A program made the translations under genes and the position numbers. A DNA stretch of 64,000 nt, taken from contig UQIH01000003.1 of the NCBI GenBank assembly GCA_900541145.1, positions 62,001-126,000 of the forward strand, written 5' to 3'. This document shows positions 1-7,955 of this stretch, piece by piece (the first letter of the stretch is position 1; each line of letters begins with the position of its first letter). Under the pieces are notes generated by a model. It was not told where the DNA came from and made no database searches. It saw nothing but the letters and a program-made list of their open reading frames with translations. The DNA is from an uncultured Collinsella sp. (GTDB lineage Bacteria; Actinomycetota; Coriobacteriia; Coriobacteriales; Coriobacteriaceae).

Positions 1-1
1 T

Positions 2-1057
2 CCGCCGCTTCCGCGACCGGAAGAAGACCGGCAGCGATATGACCTCGCCCGTAACCCGACGGCTGCGGTTGCGCTCGGCTTTCCGTTGTATATATTGGTT
101 CGGATGAGAAGCAAACGGACATGCTCTGCCAGCATTAGGCAGCGGCTGTTCCTTGGTGAGCTCCCCAGGGAATCCGTGCTGGAAACGGAGCATGGATTTT
201 TGATTACGTCTCCTCTGCTGACGGCATTCATCATGTCGCGGCATCTGACGGACCTTCAGCTTCTTTTGGTATTGGCGGAGATGTGTGGCTTGTTTGCGGT
301 GTGCGCTCTGCCGGCGGCACTTGAGGCGGAGCTTACGCGTGCAATTGATTCGGGCGCGATTTCGACAACGTTCGGTTGGGTGCGCTGCCCGTCCGAGGAC
401 GGCGCCACTTCAAATTTATGGCGTCGAGACGCTTTGGTTTTGGGCGGAGACCTTGACCGTTTTTGTTCAGATGTTTGCGGGATGCGTTACGGCAATAGAT
501 TTATGGCGGTATCGCAACTCGTCCCATTGGGTGCCGCGTCGCCTTTTGAGGTCGAGGCGTATTTGTTGCTTGGACTGCCGCGAGTCCTGGGAGGCGAGGG
601 GTTTTGCGGCATAGAGCTCAATGTCGAAGTGACGCTAAGCACAAGTGCTCGAGCGATTGTGGGAAAGTCCCGTGTATATATCGACCTACTTCTTTCTTCG
701 CCGGACGGCAGGCGACAGGTGGCCATTGAATGTCAGGGAAAGGCCTCGCACGGACGCGCAGGGGATGGTTTGCGTGACGCTGACCGCATGACGGCCCTTC
801 AGGCCATGGGCTACGATGTACTTCTCCTGACACACAGACAGATATCCGATGAGGATAGATTCCGCGCCGTCGTTAAGGCCGTATGCAGGATGCTCGATGC
901 TGAATATCGTGATAAAAGCTCAGATGAGCAAAGGGCTGAGACATTGCTCCGGTCTGAACTATTCGTTGACTGGACAAAATTGGGAGTAATCGACGGAAAG
1001 ATGCCCGTTAGACGCAAAACTGCTCGATCGTGGACGGCTGCGGTTCTAAGTGAGTAG
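2..1057 (+). CDS. AbiEi/Vsr-like protein with C-terminal endonuclease-type domain, 5' end probably outside window
   Basis: The first possible start is a TTG at 86, but the frame stays open to base 2, and the residues before it (ending ALGFPLYILV) read like the interior of this family. The true start is therefore probably off-window. The N-terminal half resembles AbiEi-type antitoxin-like proteins (segment ITSPLLTAF followed by a Leu-rich helix). The C-terminal half resembles a Vsr/DUF559 nuclease fold: IDLLL, then AIECQGKASH, then ALQAMGYDVLLLT, giving possible acidic and His active-site residues. Its role is unknown; it is a lone member with no partner toxin visible. The last codons (LSE-stop) are encoded by the left arm of a 123-bp repeat element, so the C-terminus may be altered by that insertion. 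The family call is moderate and the function is inferred. Confidence 0.65.
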   Translation, partial: PPLPRPEEDRQRYDLARNPTAAVALGFPLYILVRMRSKRTCSASIRQRLFLGELPRESVLETEHGFLITSPLLTAFIMSRHLTDLQLLLVLAEMCGLFAVCALPAALEAELTRAIDSGAISTTFGWVRCPSEDGATSNLWRRDALVLGGDLDRFCSDVCGMRYGNRFMAVSQLVPLGAASPFEVEAYLLLGLPRVLGGEGFCGIELNVEVTLSTSARAIVGKSRVYIDLLLSSPDGRRQVAIECQGKASHGRAGDGLRDADRMTALQAMGYDVLLLTHRQISDEDRFRAVVKAVCRMLDAEYRDKSSDEQRAETLLRSELFVDWTKLGVIDGKMPVRRKTARSWTAAVLSE

Positions 1058-1168
1058 ACTTTTGGAACTTTGGTGACCAGGCCGTTTTGCAACAAGTCAT
1101 TTACCTGCGGCTTTATAAAGCAATATGGATGGTGTGCTCGGCAAGTTCCAAAAAGTCTACTCACTTAG
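1046..1168. repeat. 123-bp inverted-repeat element, copy 1
   Basis: The arms begin and end with CTAAGTGAGTAGACTTTT and its complement. The left arm is 1046-1070 and the right arm 1143-1168, with one base of length difference in the T-run. The interior of about 70 bases is not coding. A second element with the same length, the same arms and a partly similar interior lies at 10759-10881. There is no transposase nearby. It could be a MITE-like or structured RNA/DNA element. Confidence 0.8.
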
Positions 1169-1232
1169 TTTTTGACGAGAAGCCGATGCCTAAGGCGGTC
1201 CTATTTCAGGGCGTTAACGAGCCCTCGAGACG

Positions 1233-1267
1233 CAAAAAGGCCCGAACCAATACGGTCCGGGCCTTAT
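1233..1267 (-). terminator. Rho-independent terminator of the rubrerythrin gene
   Basis: On the minus strand AAGGCCCGGACCG pairs across TATT with GGTTCGGGCCTT, followed by a T-run. It lies just downstream of the rubrerythrin stop. Confidence 0.8.
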
Positions 1268-1298
1268 CGAGCTAAAGATTATCTCTCAGGCGGCTGGC

Positions 1299-1859
1299 TT
1301 AGCCAAAGTAGCGCTTGAGCAGGCCGGCGAAAGCCTTGCCGTGGCGAGCCTCGTCGCGAGCCATCTCGTGCACGGTATCGTGGATGGCATCGAGGCCAGC
1401 GGCCTTGGCGCGCTTGGCAAGATCGGTCTTGCCGGCGGTGGCGCCGTTCTCGGCCTCAACGCGCATCTCGAGGTTCTTCTTGGTGGAGTCGGTCACGACC
1501 TCGCCCAGGAGCTCGGCGAACTTAGCGGCGTGCTCGGCCTCCTCGTGGGCAGCCTTCTCCCAGTACAGGCCGATCTCGGGGTAACCCTCGCGATGAGCGA
1601 CGCGAGCCATGGCCAGGTACATACCGACCTCGGAGCACTCGCCCTCAAAGTTGGCGCGCAGGTCGGCAACGATGTCCTCGGAGACGCCCTCCATCTTGGC
1701 GACGCCCACGACGTGCTCGGCAGCCCACTCGAGCTGGCCCTCCTCCTGCTTCAGGAAACGAGAACCGGGAACGCCGCACTGGGGGCACTTGAAGTCCTCG
1801 GGCAGCTGGTCGCCGTCGAACTCTTCCACATAACCGCAAACGGGGCAAACAAACTTCAT
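1299..1859 (-). CDS. Rubrerythrin with N-terminal rubredoxin domain (reverse-type)
   Basis: This is a non-haem iron peroxidase that protects anaerobes by reducing hydrogen peroxide. The protein has 186 residues. A rubredoxin [Fe(SCys)4] domain sits at the N-terminus (CPVCGY near residue 5 and CPQCGV near residue 25), and a ferritin-like di-iron domain follows with ECSEVGMY, HEEAEH and DEARH ligand motifs. Having rubredoxin first is the 'reverse rubrerythrin' arrangement of obligate anaerobes. The start was chosen at MKFVCPVCG because rubredoxin begins there and AAAGGAT precedes it; the longer open frame upstream is non-homologous. It is monocistronic, with its own terminator and an AT-rich upstream region. 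Confidence 0.93.
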   Translation of the reverse strand: MKFVCPVCGYVEEFDGDQLPEDFKCPQCGVPGSRFLKQEEGQLEWAAEHVVGVAKMEGVSEDIVADLRANFEGECSEVGMYLAMARVAHREGYPEIGLYWEKAAHEEAEHAAKFAELLGEVVTDSTKKNLEMRVEAENGATAGKTDLAKRAKAAGLDAIHDTVHEMARDEARHGKAFAGLLKRYFG

Positions 1860-2114
1860 GATTCGATCCTTTCGATCGATGGCGATGGTGCGCTCGTCCG
1901 GTCCCGTAAGGGCCCTCTCCGGACGTGCGTCTTGACGAGTTCTATTATCCATAAATGCAACCAAATGTGAAGCCTATTAGGAATGATTTTTAATAAAACA
2001 ATTTTAGATATGAAGATGTTGATTGATTAACGATTGACGGGCCGTCTTTGACCGCCGCTGAGTACAATCGGTCGAGCAAATGTTGACCAATCAACAAATA
2101 AAGGAGTTTCCTTT
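1860..2114. promoter_or_regulatory. Divergent AT-rich intergenic region between rubrerythrin and adh
   Basis: This 255-base region separates the minus-strand rubrerythrin from the plus-strand dehydrogenases. It is notably AT-rich around 1980-2040 compared with the surrounding GC-rich DNA, and it should hold both promoters. I could not assign -35/-10 boxes with confidence. Confidence 0.5.
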
Positions 2115-3335
2115 ATGCATCTAGCCCGTCGTGCCTGGTGCCGAACATATCAGACGGTTTTTCGCATTGCATTGCCGATCCTGCCCTATACCGAGCCGCG
2201 CATTTTGGAGCATGCCGAGGATGTGCCCGCGGTGCTTCAAAAGCGCTCGATCCAGAAGGTCCTTATCGTGACAGACCCTGGTATTGCACGTTTGGGGCTC
2301 ACGGCATCGCTCGAGCGTGCGCTTACGGCTCAGGGGATTGGCGTTACGGTCTATGCCGAGACGCGTGCGAACCCTACGGTCTCGAATGTGGAGGAAGCGG
2401 CGGCGCTGTATCGCGAGAACGACTGCCGGGCCATTGTCGGCTTTGGTGGCGGTTCGGCCATGGACTGCGCCAAGGGTGTGGGGGCGCGCATTGCGCAGCC
2501 AAACAAGCCCATCAACAAGATGCGTGGCCTGTTGCGTGTCCACCGTCTCCTGCCGCTGCTTATTGCGGTTCCCACCACGGCAGGTACGGGAAGCGAGGTC
2601 ACGCTTGCGGCGGTAATTACCGATGACGAGACGCACTATAAATACCCCATTAACGACTTTGTGCTCATCCCGCGTTTTGCAGTCCACGACCCCGAGTTTA
2701 CGCGCGGGTTGCCGGCGTCCATTACGGGGCAGACGGGCATGGACGCCCTGACGCATGCTGTCGAGGCCTTCATCGGCCGTAGCACCACGCCCTACACGCG
2801 CAAGATGGCGCGTCAGGCGGTCCAGCTCATCCGCGACAATTTGCTCGAGGCCTATGAGCATGGCGACGACATGCGTGCGCGCCGCAATTTGCTTTCGGCG
2901 GCGTATAAGGCGGGTGTTGCGTTTACCCGCTCCTATGTCGGATATGTGCATGCCATCGCGCACAGTCTGGGCGGCCGATACGGAATTCCGCACGGCTTGG
3001 CCAACGCGATCATCCTGCCGCACATGCTTCGCGCTTATGGTGACGCCGCCGCCCCCAAGCTTGCCGATCTTGCTCGCATGGCGGGCATTGCGCCGGCTAC
3101 CGCGCAGGACAGTCTTGCGGCCGAGGCCTTTATCGATTGGGTCGACCGCATGAACGAGGCCCTGGGAATCCCCAAATATGTCTCGGGTATTCGCCGCTCC
3201 GATATTCCGCAAATGGCGGCCCATGCCGATGCCGAGGCCAATCCCCTGTACCCCGTTCCTCTTTTAATAGACCGCCTGGAGCTCGAGCATATGTACGAAG
3301 TTGTTGCAGGTGGTATGTTTGAGGACGAGAACTAG
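2115..3335 (+). CDS. Iron-containing alcohol dehydrogenase
   Basis: This is a group III (Fe-dependent) alcohol dehydrogenase of 406 residues that interconverts alcohols and aldehydes with NAD(P)H in the cytoplasm. The NAD-binding signature GFGGGSAMDCAKG lies near residue 112, followed by PTTAGTGSEVT. The metal-ligand region has GMDALTHAVEAF, HAIAHSLGG and GIPHGLANA, supplying the Asp and three His ligands. AAAGGAG lies 9 bases before the ATG. The aldehyde dehydrogenase begins 8 bases downstream, so the pair probably acts on one aldehyde/alcohol couple in fermentation. The N-terminal 20 residues are not family-like, so the true start could be slightly downstream. Confidence 0.92.
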   Translation: MHLARRAWCRTYQTVFRIALPILPYTEPRILEHAEDVPAVLQKRSIQKVLIVTDPGIARLGLTASLERALTAQGIGVTVYAETRANPTVSNVEEAAALYRENDCRAIVGFGGGSAMDCAKGVGARIAQPNKPINKMRGLLRVHRLLPLLIAVPTTAGTGSEVTLAAVITDDETHYKYPINDFVLIPRFAVHDPEFTRGLPASITGQTGMDALTHAVEAFIGRSTTPYTRKMARQAVQLIRDNLLEAYEHGDDMRARRNLLSAAYKAGVAFTRSYVGYVHAIAHSLGGRYGIPHGLANAIILPHMLRAYGDAAAPKLADLARMAGIAPATAQDSLAAEAFIDWVDRMNEALGIPKYVSGIRRSDIPQMAAHADAEANPLYPVPLLIDRLELEHMYEVVAGGMFEDEN

Positions 3336-3343
3336 GAGGGTCC

Positions 3344-4723
3344 ATGAATACCGAGGAAATCGCGCGCATTGTCGGCGAGCAGCGCGCCTATTTTAAGACG
3401 CACGCCACGTTTGATGTCGATGCTCGACGTCGCGCCCTCGTGCGCCTGCGCGAGGCGGTGCGGGCACACGAGACCGATATCGCCCATGCGCTCAAGACCG
3501 ATTTGGGTAAGTCGCATGACGAGGCATATATGTGCGAGATTGGCACGTCGCTTTCCGAGATTCGTCATCAGATTGCGCATGTGGCTCGATGGAGTCGTCC
3601 GCGCCTGCGTCCGTGTGACCTCGCTAATGCTATTAGTGTGTGCAAGACGCAAGCCGTGCCCTATGGCGTCACGCTCATCATGGCGCCTTGGAACTACCCG
3701 TTTTTGCTGACGCTCGAGCCGCTCGCCGGCGCGCTCGCTGCAGGCAACACCGTGGTCATCAAGCCGAGTGCCTATGCGCCGGCTTCGAGCGCGGTGCTCA
3801 AGCAAATCTGTGAAGAGGCATTTGATCCGTGCCTGGTGACGGTTGTCGAGGGCGGGCGCGCCGAGAATGAGGCGCTGCTCGATGAATGCTGGGACAAGAT
3901 CTTCTTTACCGGTAGTGTTCCGGTTGGCAAGCTCGTCATGGAGCGCGCGAGTAAAAACCTTACGCCCGTGACGCTTGAGCTGGGCGGAAAGAGCCCCTGT
4001 GTCGTGGATGCGACGGCAAACCTGAAGGTCGCGGCGCGGCGTATCGCCTTTGGTAAATGGCTCAACGTGGGGCAGACCTGCGTGGCGCCCGACTACCTGT
4101 TGGTCGATGCGCGCGTGCACGACGAGCTGCTGGACCTTATCAAGGAGGAGGCCCGCCGTATGTTTGGCGAGCATCCGCTCGATAACGAGGACTACGGGCA
4201 TATCGTCAACGCCAAGCATTTTGCGCGTGCGCGCGGGCTGATCGATCCCGATAAGGTCGTGCTTGGAGGTACCGCGCGCGAGACGTCGCTCAAGATCGAG
4301 CCGACGATTTTGGACGGCGTGACCCCCGATGACTCCGTGATGCAGGAGGAGATTTTCGGCCCCATCTTGCCGGTGCTGACGTTTGAGAGCCTAGACGAGG
4401 CCGAAGCGTTTATTACGGATCGTCCAACGCCGCTGGCCCTGTATATCTTTAGCCAGGACCGTACGGTTCAACAGCGCTTTGTGCGCTACGTGCCCTTTGG
4501 CGGCGGCTGCGTCAACGACACCATCATGCACTTGGCTACGAGCCATATGGGCTTTGGCGGCATGGGCGCGAGCGGTATGGGGCAGTACCATGGCCGCGAG
4601 AGCTTCGATACGTTTAGCCACAAGAAGAGCGTCGTGAACAAGGCAACGTGGCCGGACGTGCCGTTTCGGTATGCGCCCTACGCAAGCTGGAAGCACAAGT
4701 TCGTGCGCATGTTTGTGCATTAG
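3344..4723 (+). CDS. Aldehyde dehydrogenase (class 3-like)
   Basis: This NAD(P)-dependent aldehyde dehydrogenase has 459 residues, the length of class 3/short ALDH enzymes. Visible motifs are PWNYPFLLTLEPL (cofactor site), FFTGSVPVGKLVM, the catalytic Glu in LELGGKSP, the catalytic Cys in GQTCVAPDY and EEIFGPILPVL. A GGAGG ribosome site precedes the ATG. It is co-transcribed with the iron alcohol dehydrogenase just upstream. There is no N-terminal shell-targeting peptide and no microcompartment gene nearby, so free cytosolic action is likely. The substrate is not determinable. Confidence 0.93.
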   Translation: MNTEEIARIVGEQRAYFKTHATFDVDARRRALVRLREAVRAHETDIAHALKTDLGKSHDEAYMCEIGTSLSEIRHQIAHVARWSRPRLRPCDLANAISVCKTQAVPYGVTLIMAPWNYPFLLTLEPLAGALAAGNTVVIKPSAYAPASSAVLKQICEEAFDPCLVTVVEGGRAENEALLDECWDKIFFTGSVPVGKLVMERASKNLTPVTLELGGKSPCVVDATANLKVAARRIAFGKWLNVGQTCVAPDYLLVDARVHDELLDLIKEEARRMFGEHPLDNEDYGHIVNAKHFARARGLIDPDKVVLGGTARETSLKIEPTILDGVTPDDSVMQEEIFGPILPVLTFESLDEAEAFITDRPTPLALYIFSQDRTVQQRFVRYVPFGGGCVNDTIMHLATSHMGFGGMGASGMGQYHGRESFDTFSHKKSVVNKATWPDVPFRYAPYASWKHKFVRMFVH

Positions 4724-4846
4724 AATCAGATGGTGTAGCGACAAACGGTCGAAAAGGCGCGGGTGGGGCGAATTTGTGTCCGCGCGAGTTCGTAGACTTC
4801 TCAATAAGGTTACACACCGGTTTATCCGGCCGTTAGAGGAGCTGCT

Positions 4847-5173
4847 ATGTACGAGCCTTCGCGTGTTCTTTTGTCGTTTCATATCGCAGGATTTCAGTAT
4901 GCCGATGGCGCCTTGGTTCTGGGCGATCTTCAAGCGGGTGATAAGCTGACGCTGTGTGCCGAGCGCGATAACCCTCATGACCCCGAGGCAGTTGCGATCT
5001 ACTATGGCAAGACCAAGCTTGGCTATGTTCCGGGAAACGAGGCCGGCCCGCTGTCCTTGATGATGTATTACGGACACGGGGATGTATTTGAGGCACGCGT
5101 GCAGCAGGTTGCCCCCGAGCGTAGCCCGTGGCACCAGGTGCGCGTTGGCCTCTATGTGGTGGATGCCCGCTAA
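4847..5173 (+). CDS. HIRAN domain protein
   Basis: The protein has 108 residues and is essentially one HIRAN domain: HIAGFQYADG at the start, then a DNPHDPEAVAIY core and KLGYVPGNEAG. HIRAN domains bind DNA ends or damaged DNA, often as parts of helicases and nucleases; stand-alone versions are common in bacteria and mostly uncharacterised. GAGGAG precedes the ATG. It heads a short plus-strand run with a small acidic protein and a metallophosphoesterase. Function beyond the domain is unknown. Confidence 0.85.
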   Translation: MYEPSRVLLSFHIAGFQYADGALVLGDLQAGDKLTLCAERDNPHDPEAVAIYYGKTKLGYVPGNEAGPLSLMMYYGHGDVFEARVQQVAPERSPWHQVRVGLYVVDAR

Positions 5174-5191
5174 TCGGTAAGGGAGACTGCC

Positions 5192-5371
5192 ATGTTTGAC
5201 GACGATGACCTGTTCGATCTGACGGATGATCCGTTTGAGTGGGACCTGTTGCTCGATGACGATGAGCTGGAGCGGGACCGTAAGATGCGGCAGGACAAGA
5301 AAACTCAGGGTGACGCTTCGAAAAAGCAAGACAAGCGCCGCCGCGGACTGTTCGGCGGGCTCTTTGGATAA
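5192..5371 (+). CDS. Small acidic hypothetical protein (59 aa)
   Basis: This short gene starts with an ATG preceded by GGGAGA at a suitable distance, 18 bases after the HIRAN gene stop. The product starts with an Asp-rich stretch (DDDDLFDL), has a Lys/Arg-rich middle and ends in RRRGLFGGLFG. I recognise no family. The charge distribution (acidic front, basic middle, Gly/Phe tail) is striking. It is supported by the ribosome site and tight spacing only. Confidence 0.6.
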   Translation: MFDDDDLFDLTDDPFEWDLLLDDDELERDRKMRQDKKTQGDASKKQDKRRRGLFGGLFG

Positions 5372-5437
5372 CCGCCGCATCGCTACGTCTGTATACTTAG
5401 CACGAGTTGAACACGTTGCGAAATGAGGGCATAGACG

Positions 5438-5983
5438 ATGATGTGGTTTACCGCCGACCTGCACCTGGGCGATACGAATATCTTGCACGACATGGACCGG
5501 CCGTTTGACTCGGTCGAGGAGATGAACCGCAAGGTCATCGATGCCATCAATGAGTGCGTGGCTGCGGACGACCGCCTCTATATTCTGGGTGACTTTACCT
5601 ATCGTTTGCCCCTGGCGGAGGCGGTGCGCCTGCGCGAGCGTATCGAATGCCAGAACGTGACGCTCATCCGCGGTAACCATGACGGCGACTGGGAAGATTC
5701 CGACGTACCGCAGATTTGGGAAGACGTGCGCGATTACCTGGAGATTGCTCCCGGCTATGCCAAGGGCCATCGTCTGGTTATGAGCCACTACCCCATGCTC
5801 AGCTGGAACGGCAAGGCACGTGGCGCCATTATGCTGCATGGGCATATCCACAGCAGGGGTGACCGCGCCAACGCACGCAACCGCGATCGCGAGCGCCCTA
5901 TCTTTCGCTACGATGTCGGTCTCGATGCCAACGAGTACAAGCCCGTAAGCCGCGATCAGATTCTTAGCTTCTTTGGGTTATAG
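5438..5983 (+). CDS. Metallophosphoesterase
   Basis: This is a calcineurin-like phosphoesterase of 181 residues. All metal motifs are visible: ADLHLGD (residues 6-12), GDFTY, RGNHDGDW (GNHD motif), SHYP and HGHIHS. Small enzymes of this type act on phosphodiesters, but the substrate is unknown. It begins with MMWFTADLHLG and is preceded by GAGGGC. It ends immediately before a strong hairpin cluster. Confidence 0.9.
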   Translation: MMWFTADLHLGDTNILHDMDRPFDSVEEMNRKVIDAINECVAADDRLYILGDFTYRLPLAEAVRLRERIECQNVTLIRGNHDGDWEDSDVPQIWEDVRDYLEIAPGYAKGHRLVMSHYPMLSWNGKARGAIMLHGHIHSRGDRANARNRDRERPIFRYDVGLDANEYKPVSRDQILSFFGL

Positions 5984-6036
5984 GGCGCCAGAGCCACCAC
6001 AAAGGGGACAGGCACCTTTGTGGTGGTTCTGGCGCC
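5984..6036. repeat. Long palindrome with GGGGACAGGCACC core
   Basis: The arms GGCGCCAGA-CCACCACAAAGG pair across GGGACAGGCA with one internal mismatch, giving a hairpin of about 23 bp. The core GGGGACAGGCACC resembles REP-like palindromes that I recall as common in several bacterial groups. Its last six bases (GGCGCC, 6031-6036) are shared with the next hairpin. Confidence 0.75.
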
Positions 6037-6067
6037 GTTGCCATTATGGCGGCGGCGCCTTTTTTGT
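6031..6067 (+). terminator. Terminator after the metallophosphoesterase
   Basis: GGCGCCGTTGCC pairs across ATTAT with GGCGGCGGCGCC, followed by TTTTTTG. Its left arm overlaps the end of the upstream palindrome, so the two structures are mutually exclusive. Confidence 0.75.
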
Positions 6068-6123
6068 CCGTGCGACGCGGTAGAGTGTAGGCGGTCGAAA
6101 TTTGCGTCCATCGAGGAGCTGCT

Positions 6124-7881
6124 ATGAACGAGATTAAGTGCCCGCATTGCGGCGAAGTATTTAAGGTCGATGCGTCCGGCTATGCGGACATCGTCAAGCA
6201 AGTGCGCGATGCCGAGTTCTCGCGCGACCTGGATGAGCGTGTGAAGGCTGTCCAGCGCGAGGGCGAGCAGGCGCTGGAGCTTGAACGCTCGCGTTCGACG
6301 GCCGCCTTGCAAAAGGCAGAGTCTCAGCGCAACGCTCAGCTTGTCGAGCAGAAGAACACTGCGGATCAGAAACTGGCGCAAGAGGTTGCCAAGCGCGATG
6401 CTGAGCTTGCCGAGCTGCGCGCTAAGCTCGAGGGCGCTGCCGCAGAGCGCGAGAGTGCAAGCCAGCGCGCGGCGGTAGAGGCGCGAGCCAATGCTCAAAA
6501 GGAAAATGCCGAACTCCAGCGTGAGATTGATAGCCTGCGTGCGCAGCTTGGGCGCAAAGATGACGAAGCAAAGCTTGCCGAGTCGGCGGCGCGCAACGCT
6601 GCTCAAAACGATTTAGCTGCACGTGATGCTCAGATTGCCGAGCTGCAGGCCAGGCTTGCCGCGGCTGACAAGGCCCAGGAGATGGCGCTTGCCGCTGCCG
6701 CGGCAGAGTCGCAGCGTGAGCTCGATGCCGCTCGCAGCGAGGCCGAGCGCGCGCTTACTGACTACCGCGCGACGGTACAGGAGAAGTTTTCCGTCGCAAA
6801 GGCACAATCTGAGCAAGAGGCCGAGGGTCTGCGTGCCCAGCTGCGCGAGCAGGAACTGATGGCAAAAATGAACCTGTCAGAGGCGGTCGCCGCGGCGGAG
6901 CGAGAGCGCGATGAGGCACGTGCCAAGCTGACGAGTGAGCTGGCGGTGCGCGATTCTCGCGAGGAACAGGCCAAGGCGGCGCATGAGCTCGAGCTCGCGC
7001 AGGCCAAGCGCGCGAGCGATGACCTGATTCGCTACAAGGATGAAGAGATTGAGCGCCTTAAGGACATGAAGGTCCGCCTGTCCACCAAGATGGTGGGCGA
7101 GTCACTCGAGCAGCACTGCGAGACCGAGTTCAATCGCCTGCGCATGACGGCGTTTCCTAACGCGTACTTCGAGAAGGATAACGATGCGTCCGAGGGCACC
7201 AAGGGCGACTTTATCTTCCGCGAGTGCGACGCAAGCGGTAACGAGGTCATTTCGATTATGTTCGAGATGAAAAACGAGAACGACGAGACCGCGACCAAGC
7301 ACAAAAACGAGGACTTCTTTAAGAAACTCGATCACGATCGTCGCCAGAAAGGCTGTGAGTACGCGGTGCTCTGCACACTGCTCGAGCCCGAAAGCGAGCT
7401 CTATAACGCAGGGATAGTCGACGTGAGTTACCGCTATGAGAAGATGTACGTGATCCGCCCGCAGTTCTTCATTCCCATGATCACGCTGCTGCGCAACGCC
7501 GCCATGGGTTCGCTGCGCTATAAGCAGGAGCTGGCGGAGTACAAGCAGCAGAACATCGACGTCACGAACTTCGAGGCCAAGATGGAGAAGTTCAAGAACG
7601 ACTTCGGCCGCAACTATGAGCTTGCGAGCCGTAAGTTCCAGACGGCGATCGAGGAGATTGACAAGACGATTAGCCATCTGCAGAAAACCAAGGAGGCATT
7701 GCTGTCCTCCGAGAACAATTTACGTCTAGCCAACAAGAAGGCCGACGATCTTACCATTCGCAAGCTCACCTGGGGCAACAAGACCATGAAGGCGGCGTTT
7801 GACGAGGCGCGCGGGGCTGCGACAGGGGCAAACGATGAGCCCGCCGAGGCGGATTCGTATGAGGTCGAGGATGCCGAGTAG
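6124..7881 (+). CDS. DUF2130 coiled-coil protein with nuclease-like domain
   Basis: The protein has 585 residues. The N-terminus is a zinc-ribbon-like CPHCGEVF. Residues about 25-300 form a long Ala/Glu/Arg-rich coiled coil. Residues about 310-450 match the DUF2130 domain, which is proposed to have a PD-(D/E)xK nuclease-like fold: KGDFIFRECD, then IMFEMKNEND, then KKLDHDRRQKGCEYAVLCTLL. The candidate active residues are the Asp of KGDF and the Glu and Lys of FEMKNE. A second helical region follows and the tail is acidic. GAGGAG precedes the ATG. The biological role is unknown. Confidence 0.88.
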   Translation: MNEIKCPHCGEVFKVDASGYADIVKQVRDAEFSRDLDERVKAVQREGEQALELERSRSTAALQKAESQRNAQLVEQKNTADQKLAQEVAKRDAELAELRAKLEGAAAERESASQRAAVEARANAQKENAELQREIDSLRAQLGRKDDEAKLAESAARNAAQNDLAARDAQIAELQARLAAADKAQEMALAAAAAESQRELDAARSEAERALTDYRATVQEKFSVAKAQSEQEAEGLRAQLREQELMAKMNLSEAVAAAERERDEARAKLTSELAVRDSREEQAKAAHELELAQAKRASDDLIRYKDEEIERLKDMKVRLSTKMVGESLEQHCETEFNRLRMTAFPNAYFEKDNDASEGTKGDFIFRECDASGNEVISIMFEMKNENDETATKHKNEDFFKKLDHDRRQKGCEYAVLCTLLEPESELYNAGIVDVSYRYEKMYVIRPQFFIPMITLLRNAAMGSLRYKQELAEYKQQNIDVTNFEAKMEKFKNDFGRNYELASRKFQTAIEEIDKTISHLQKTKEALLSSENNLRLANKKADDLTIRKLTWGNKTMKAAFDEARGAATGANDEPAEADSYEVEDAE

Positions 7882-7901
7882 GGGATAGCGTATAGTGCAA
7901 A

Positions 7902-7938
7902 AGCGGGGCCGCTGGCGATACTGCCAACGGCCCCGCTT
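7902..7938 (-). terminator. Terminator of the Ski2-like helicase gene
   Basis: AGCGGGGCCG-TGGC pairs with GCCA-CGGCCCCGCT. On the minus strand it is followed by TTTTGC. It may also insulate the converging DUF2130 gene. Confidence 0.75.
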
Positions 7939-7955
7939 CGTTCCAGTATGTACGG

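Noticed and set aside
1087..1275. Short open frame running through the 123-bp repeat
   Set aside because: It starts inside the repeat, has no ribosome site and no coding-like composition; it also crosses the rubrerythrin terminator.
1341..1970. 209-codon plus-strand frame over rubrerythrin
   Set aside because: It is the mirror frame of a clear rubrerythrin gene and its product is an artefact of GC-rich codon bias.
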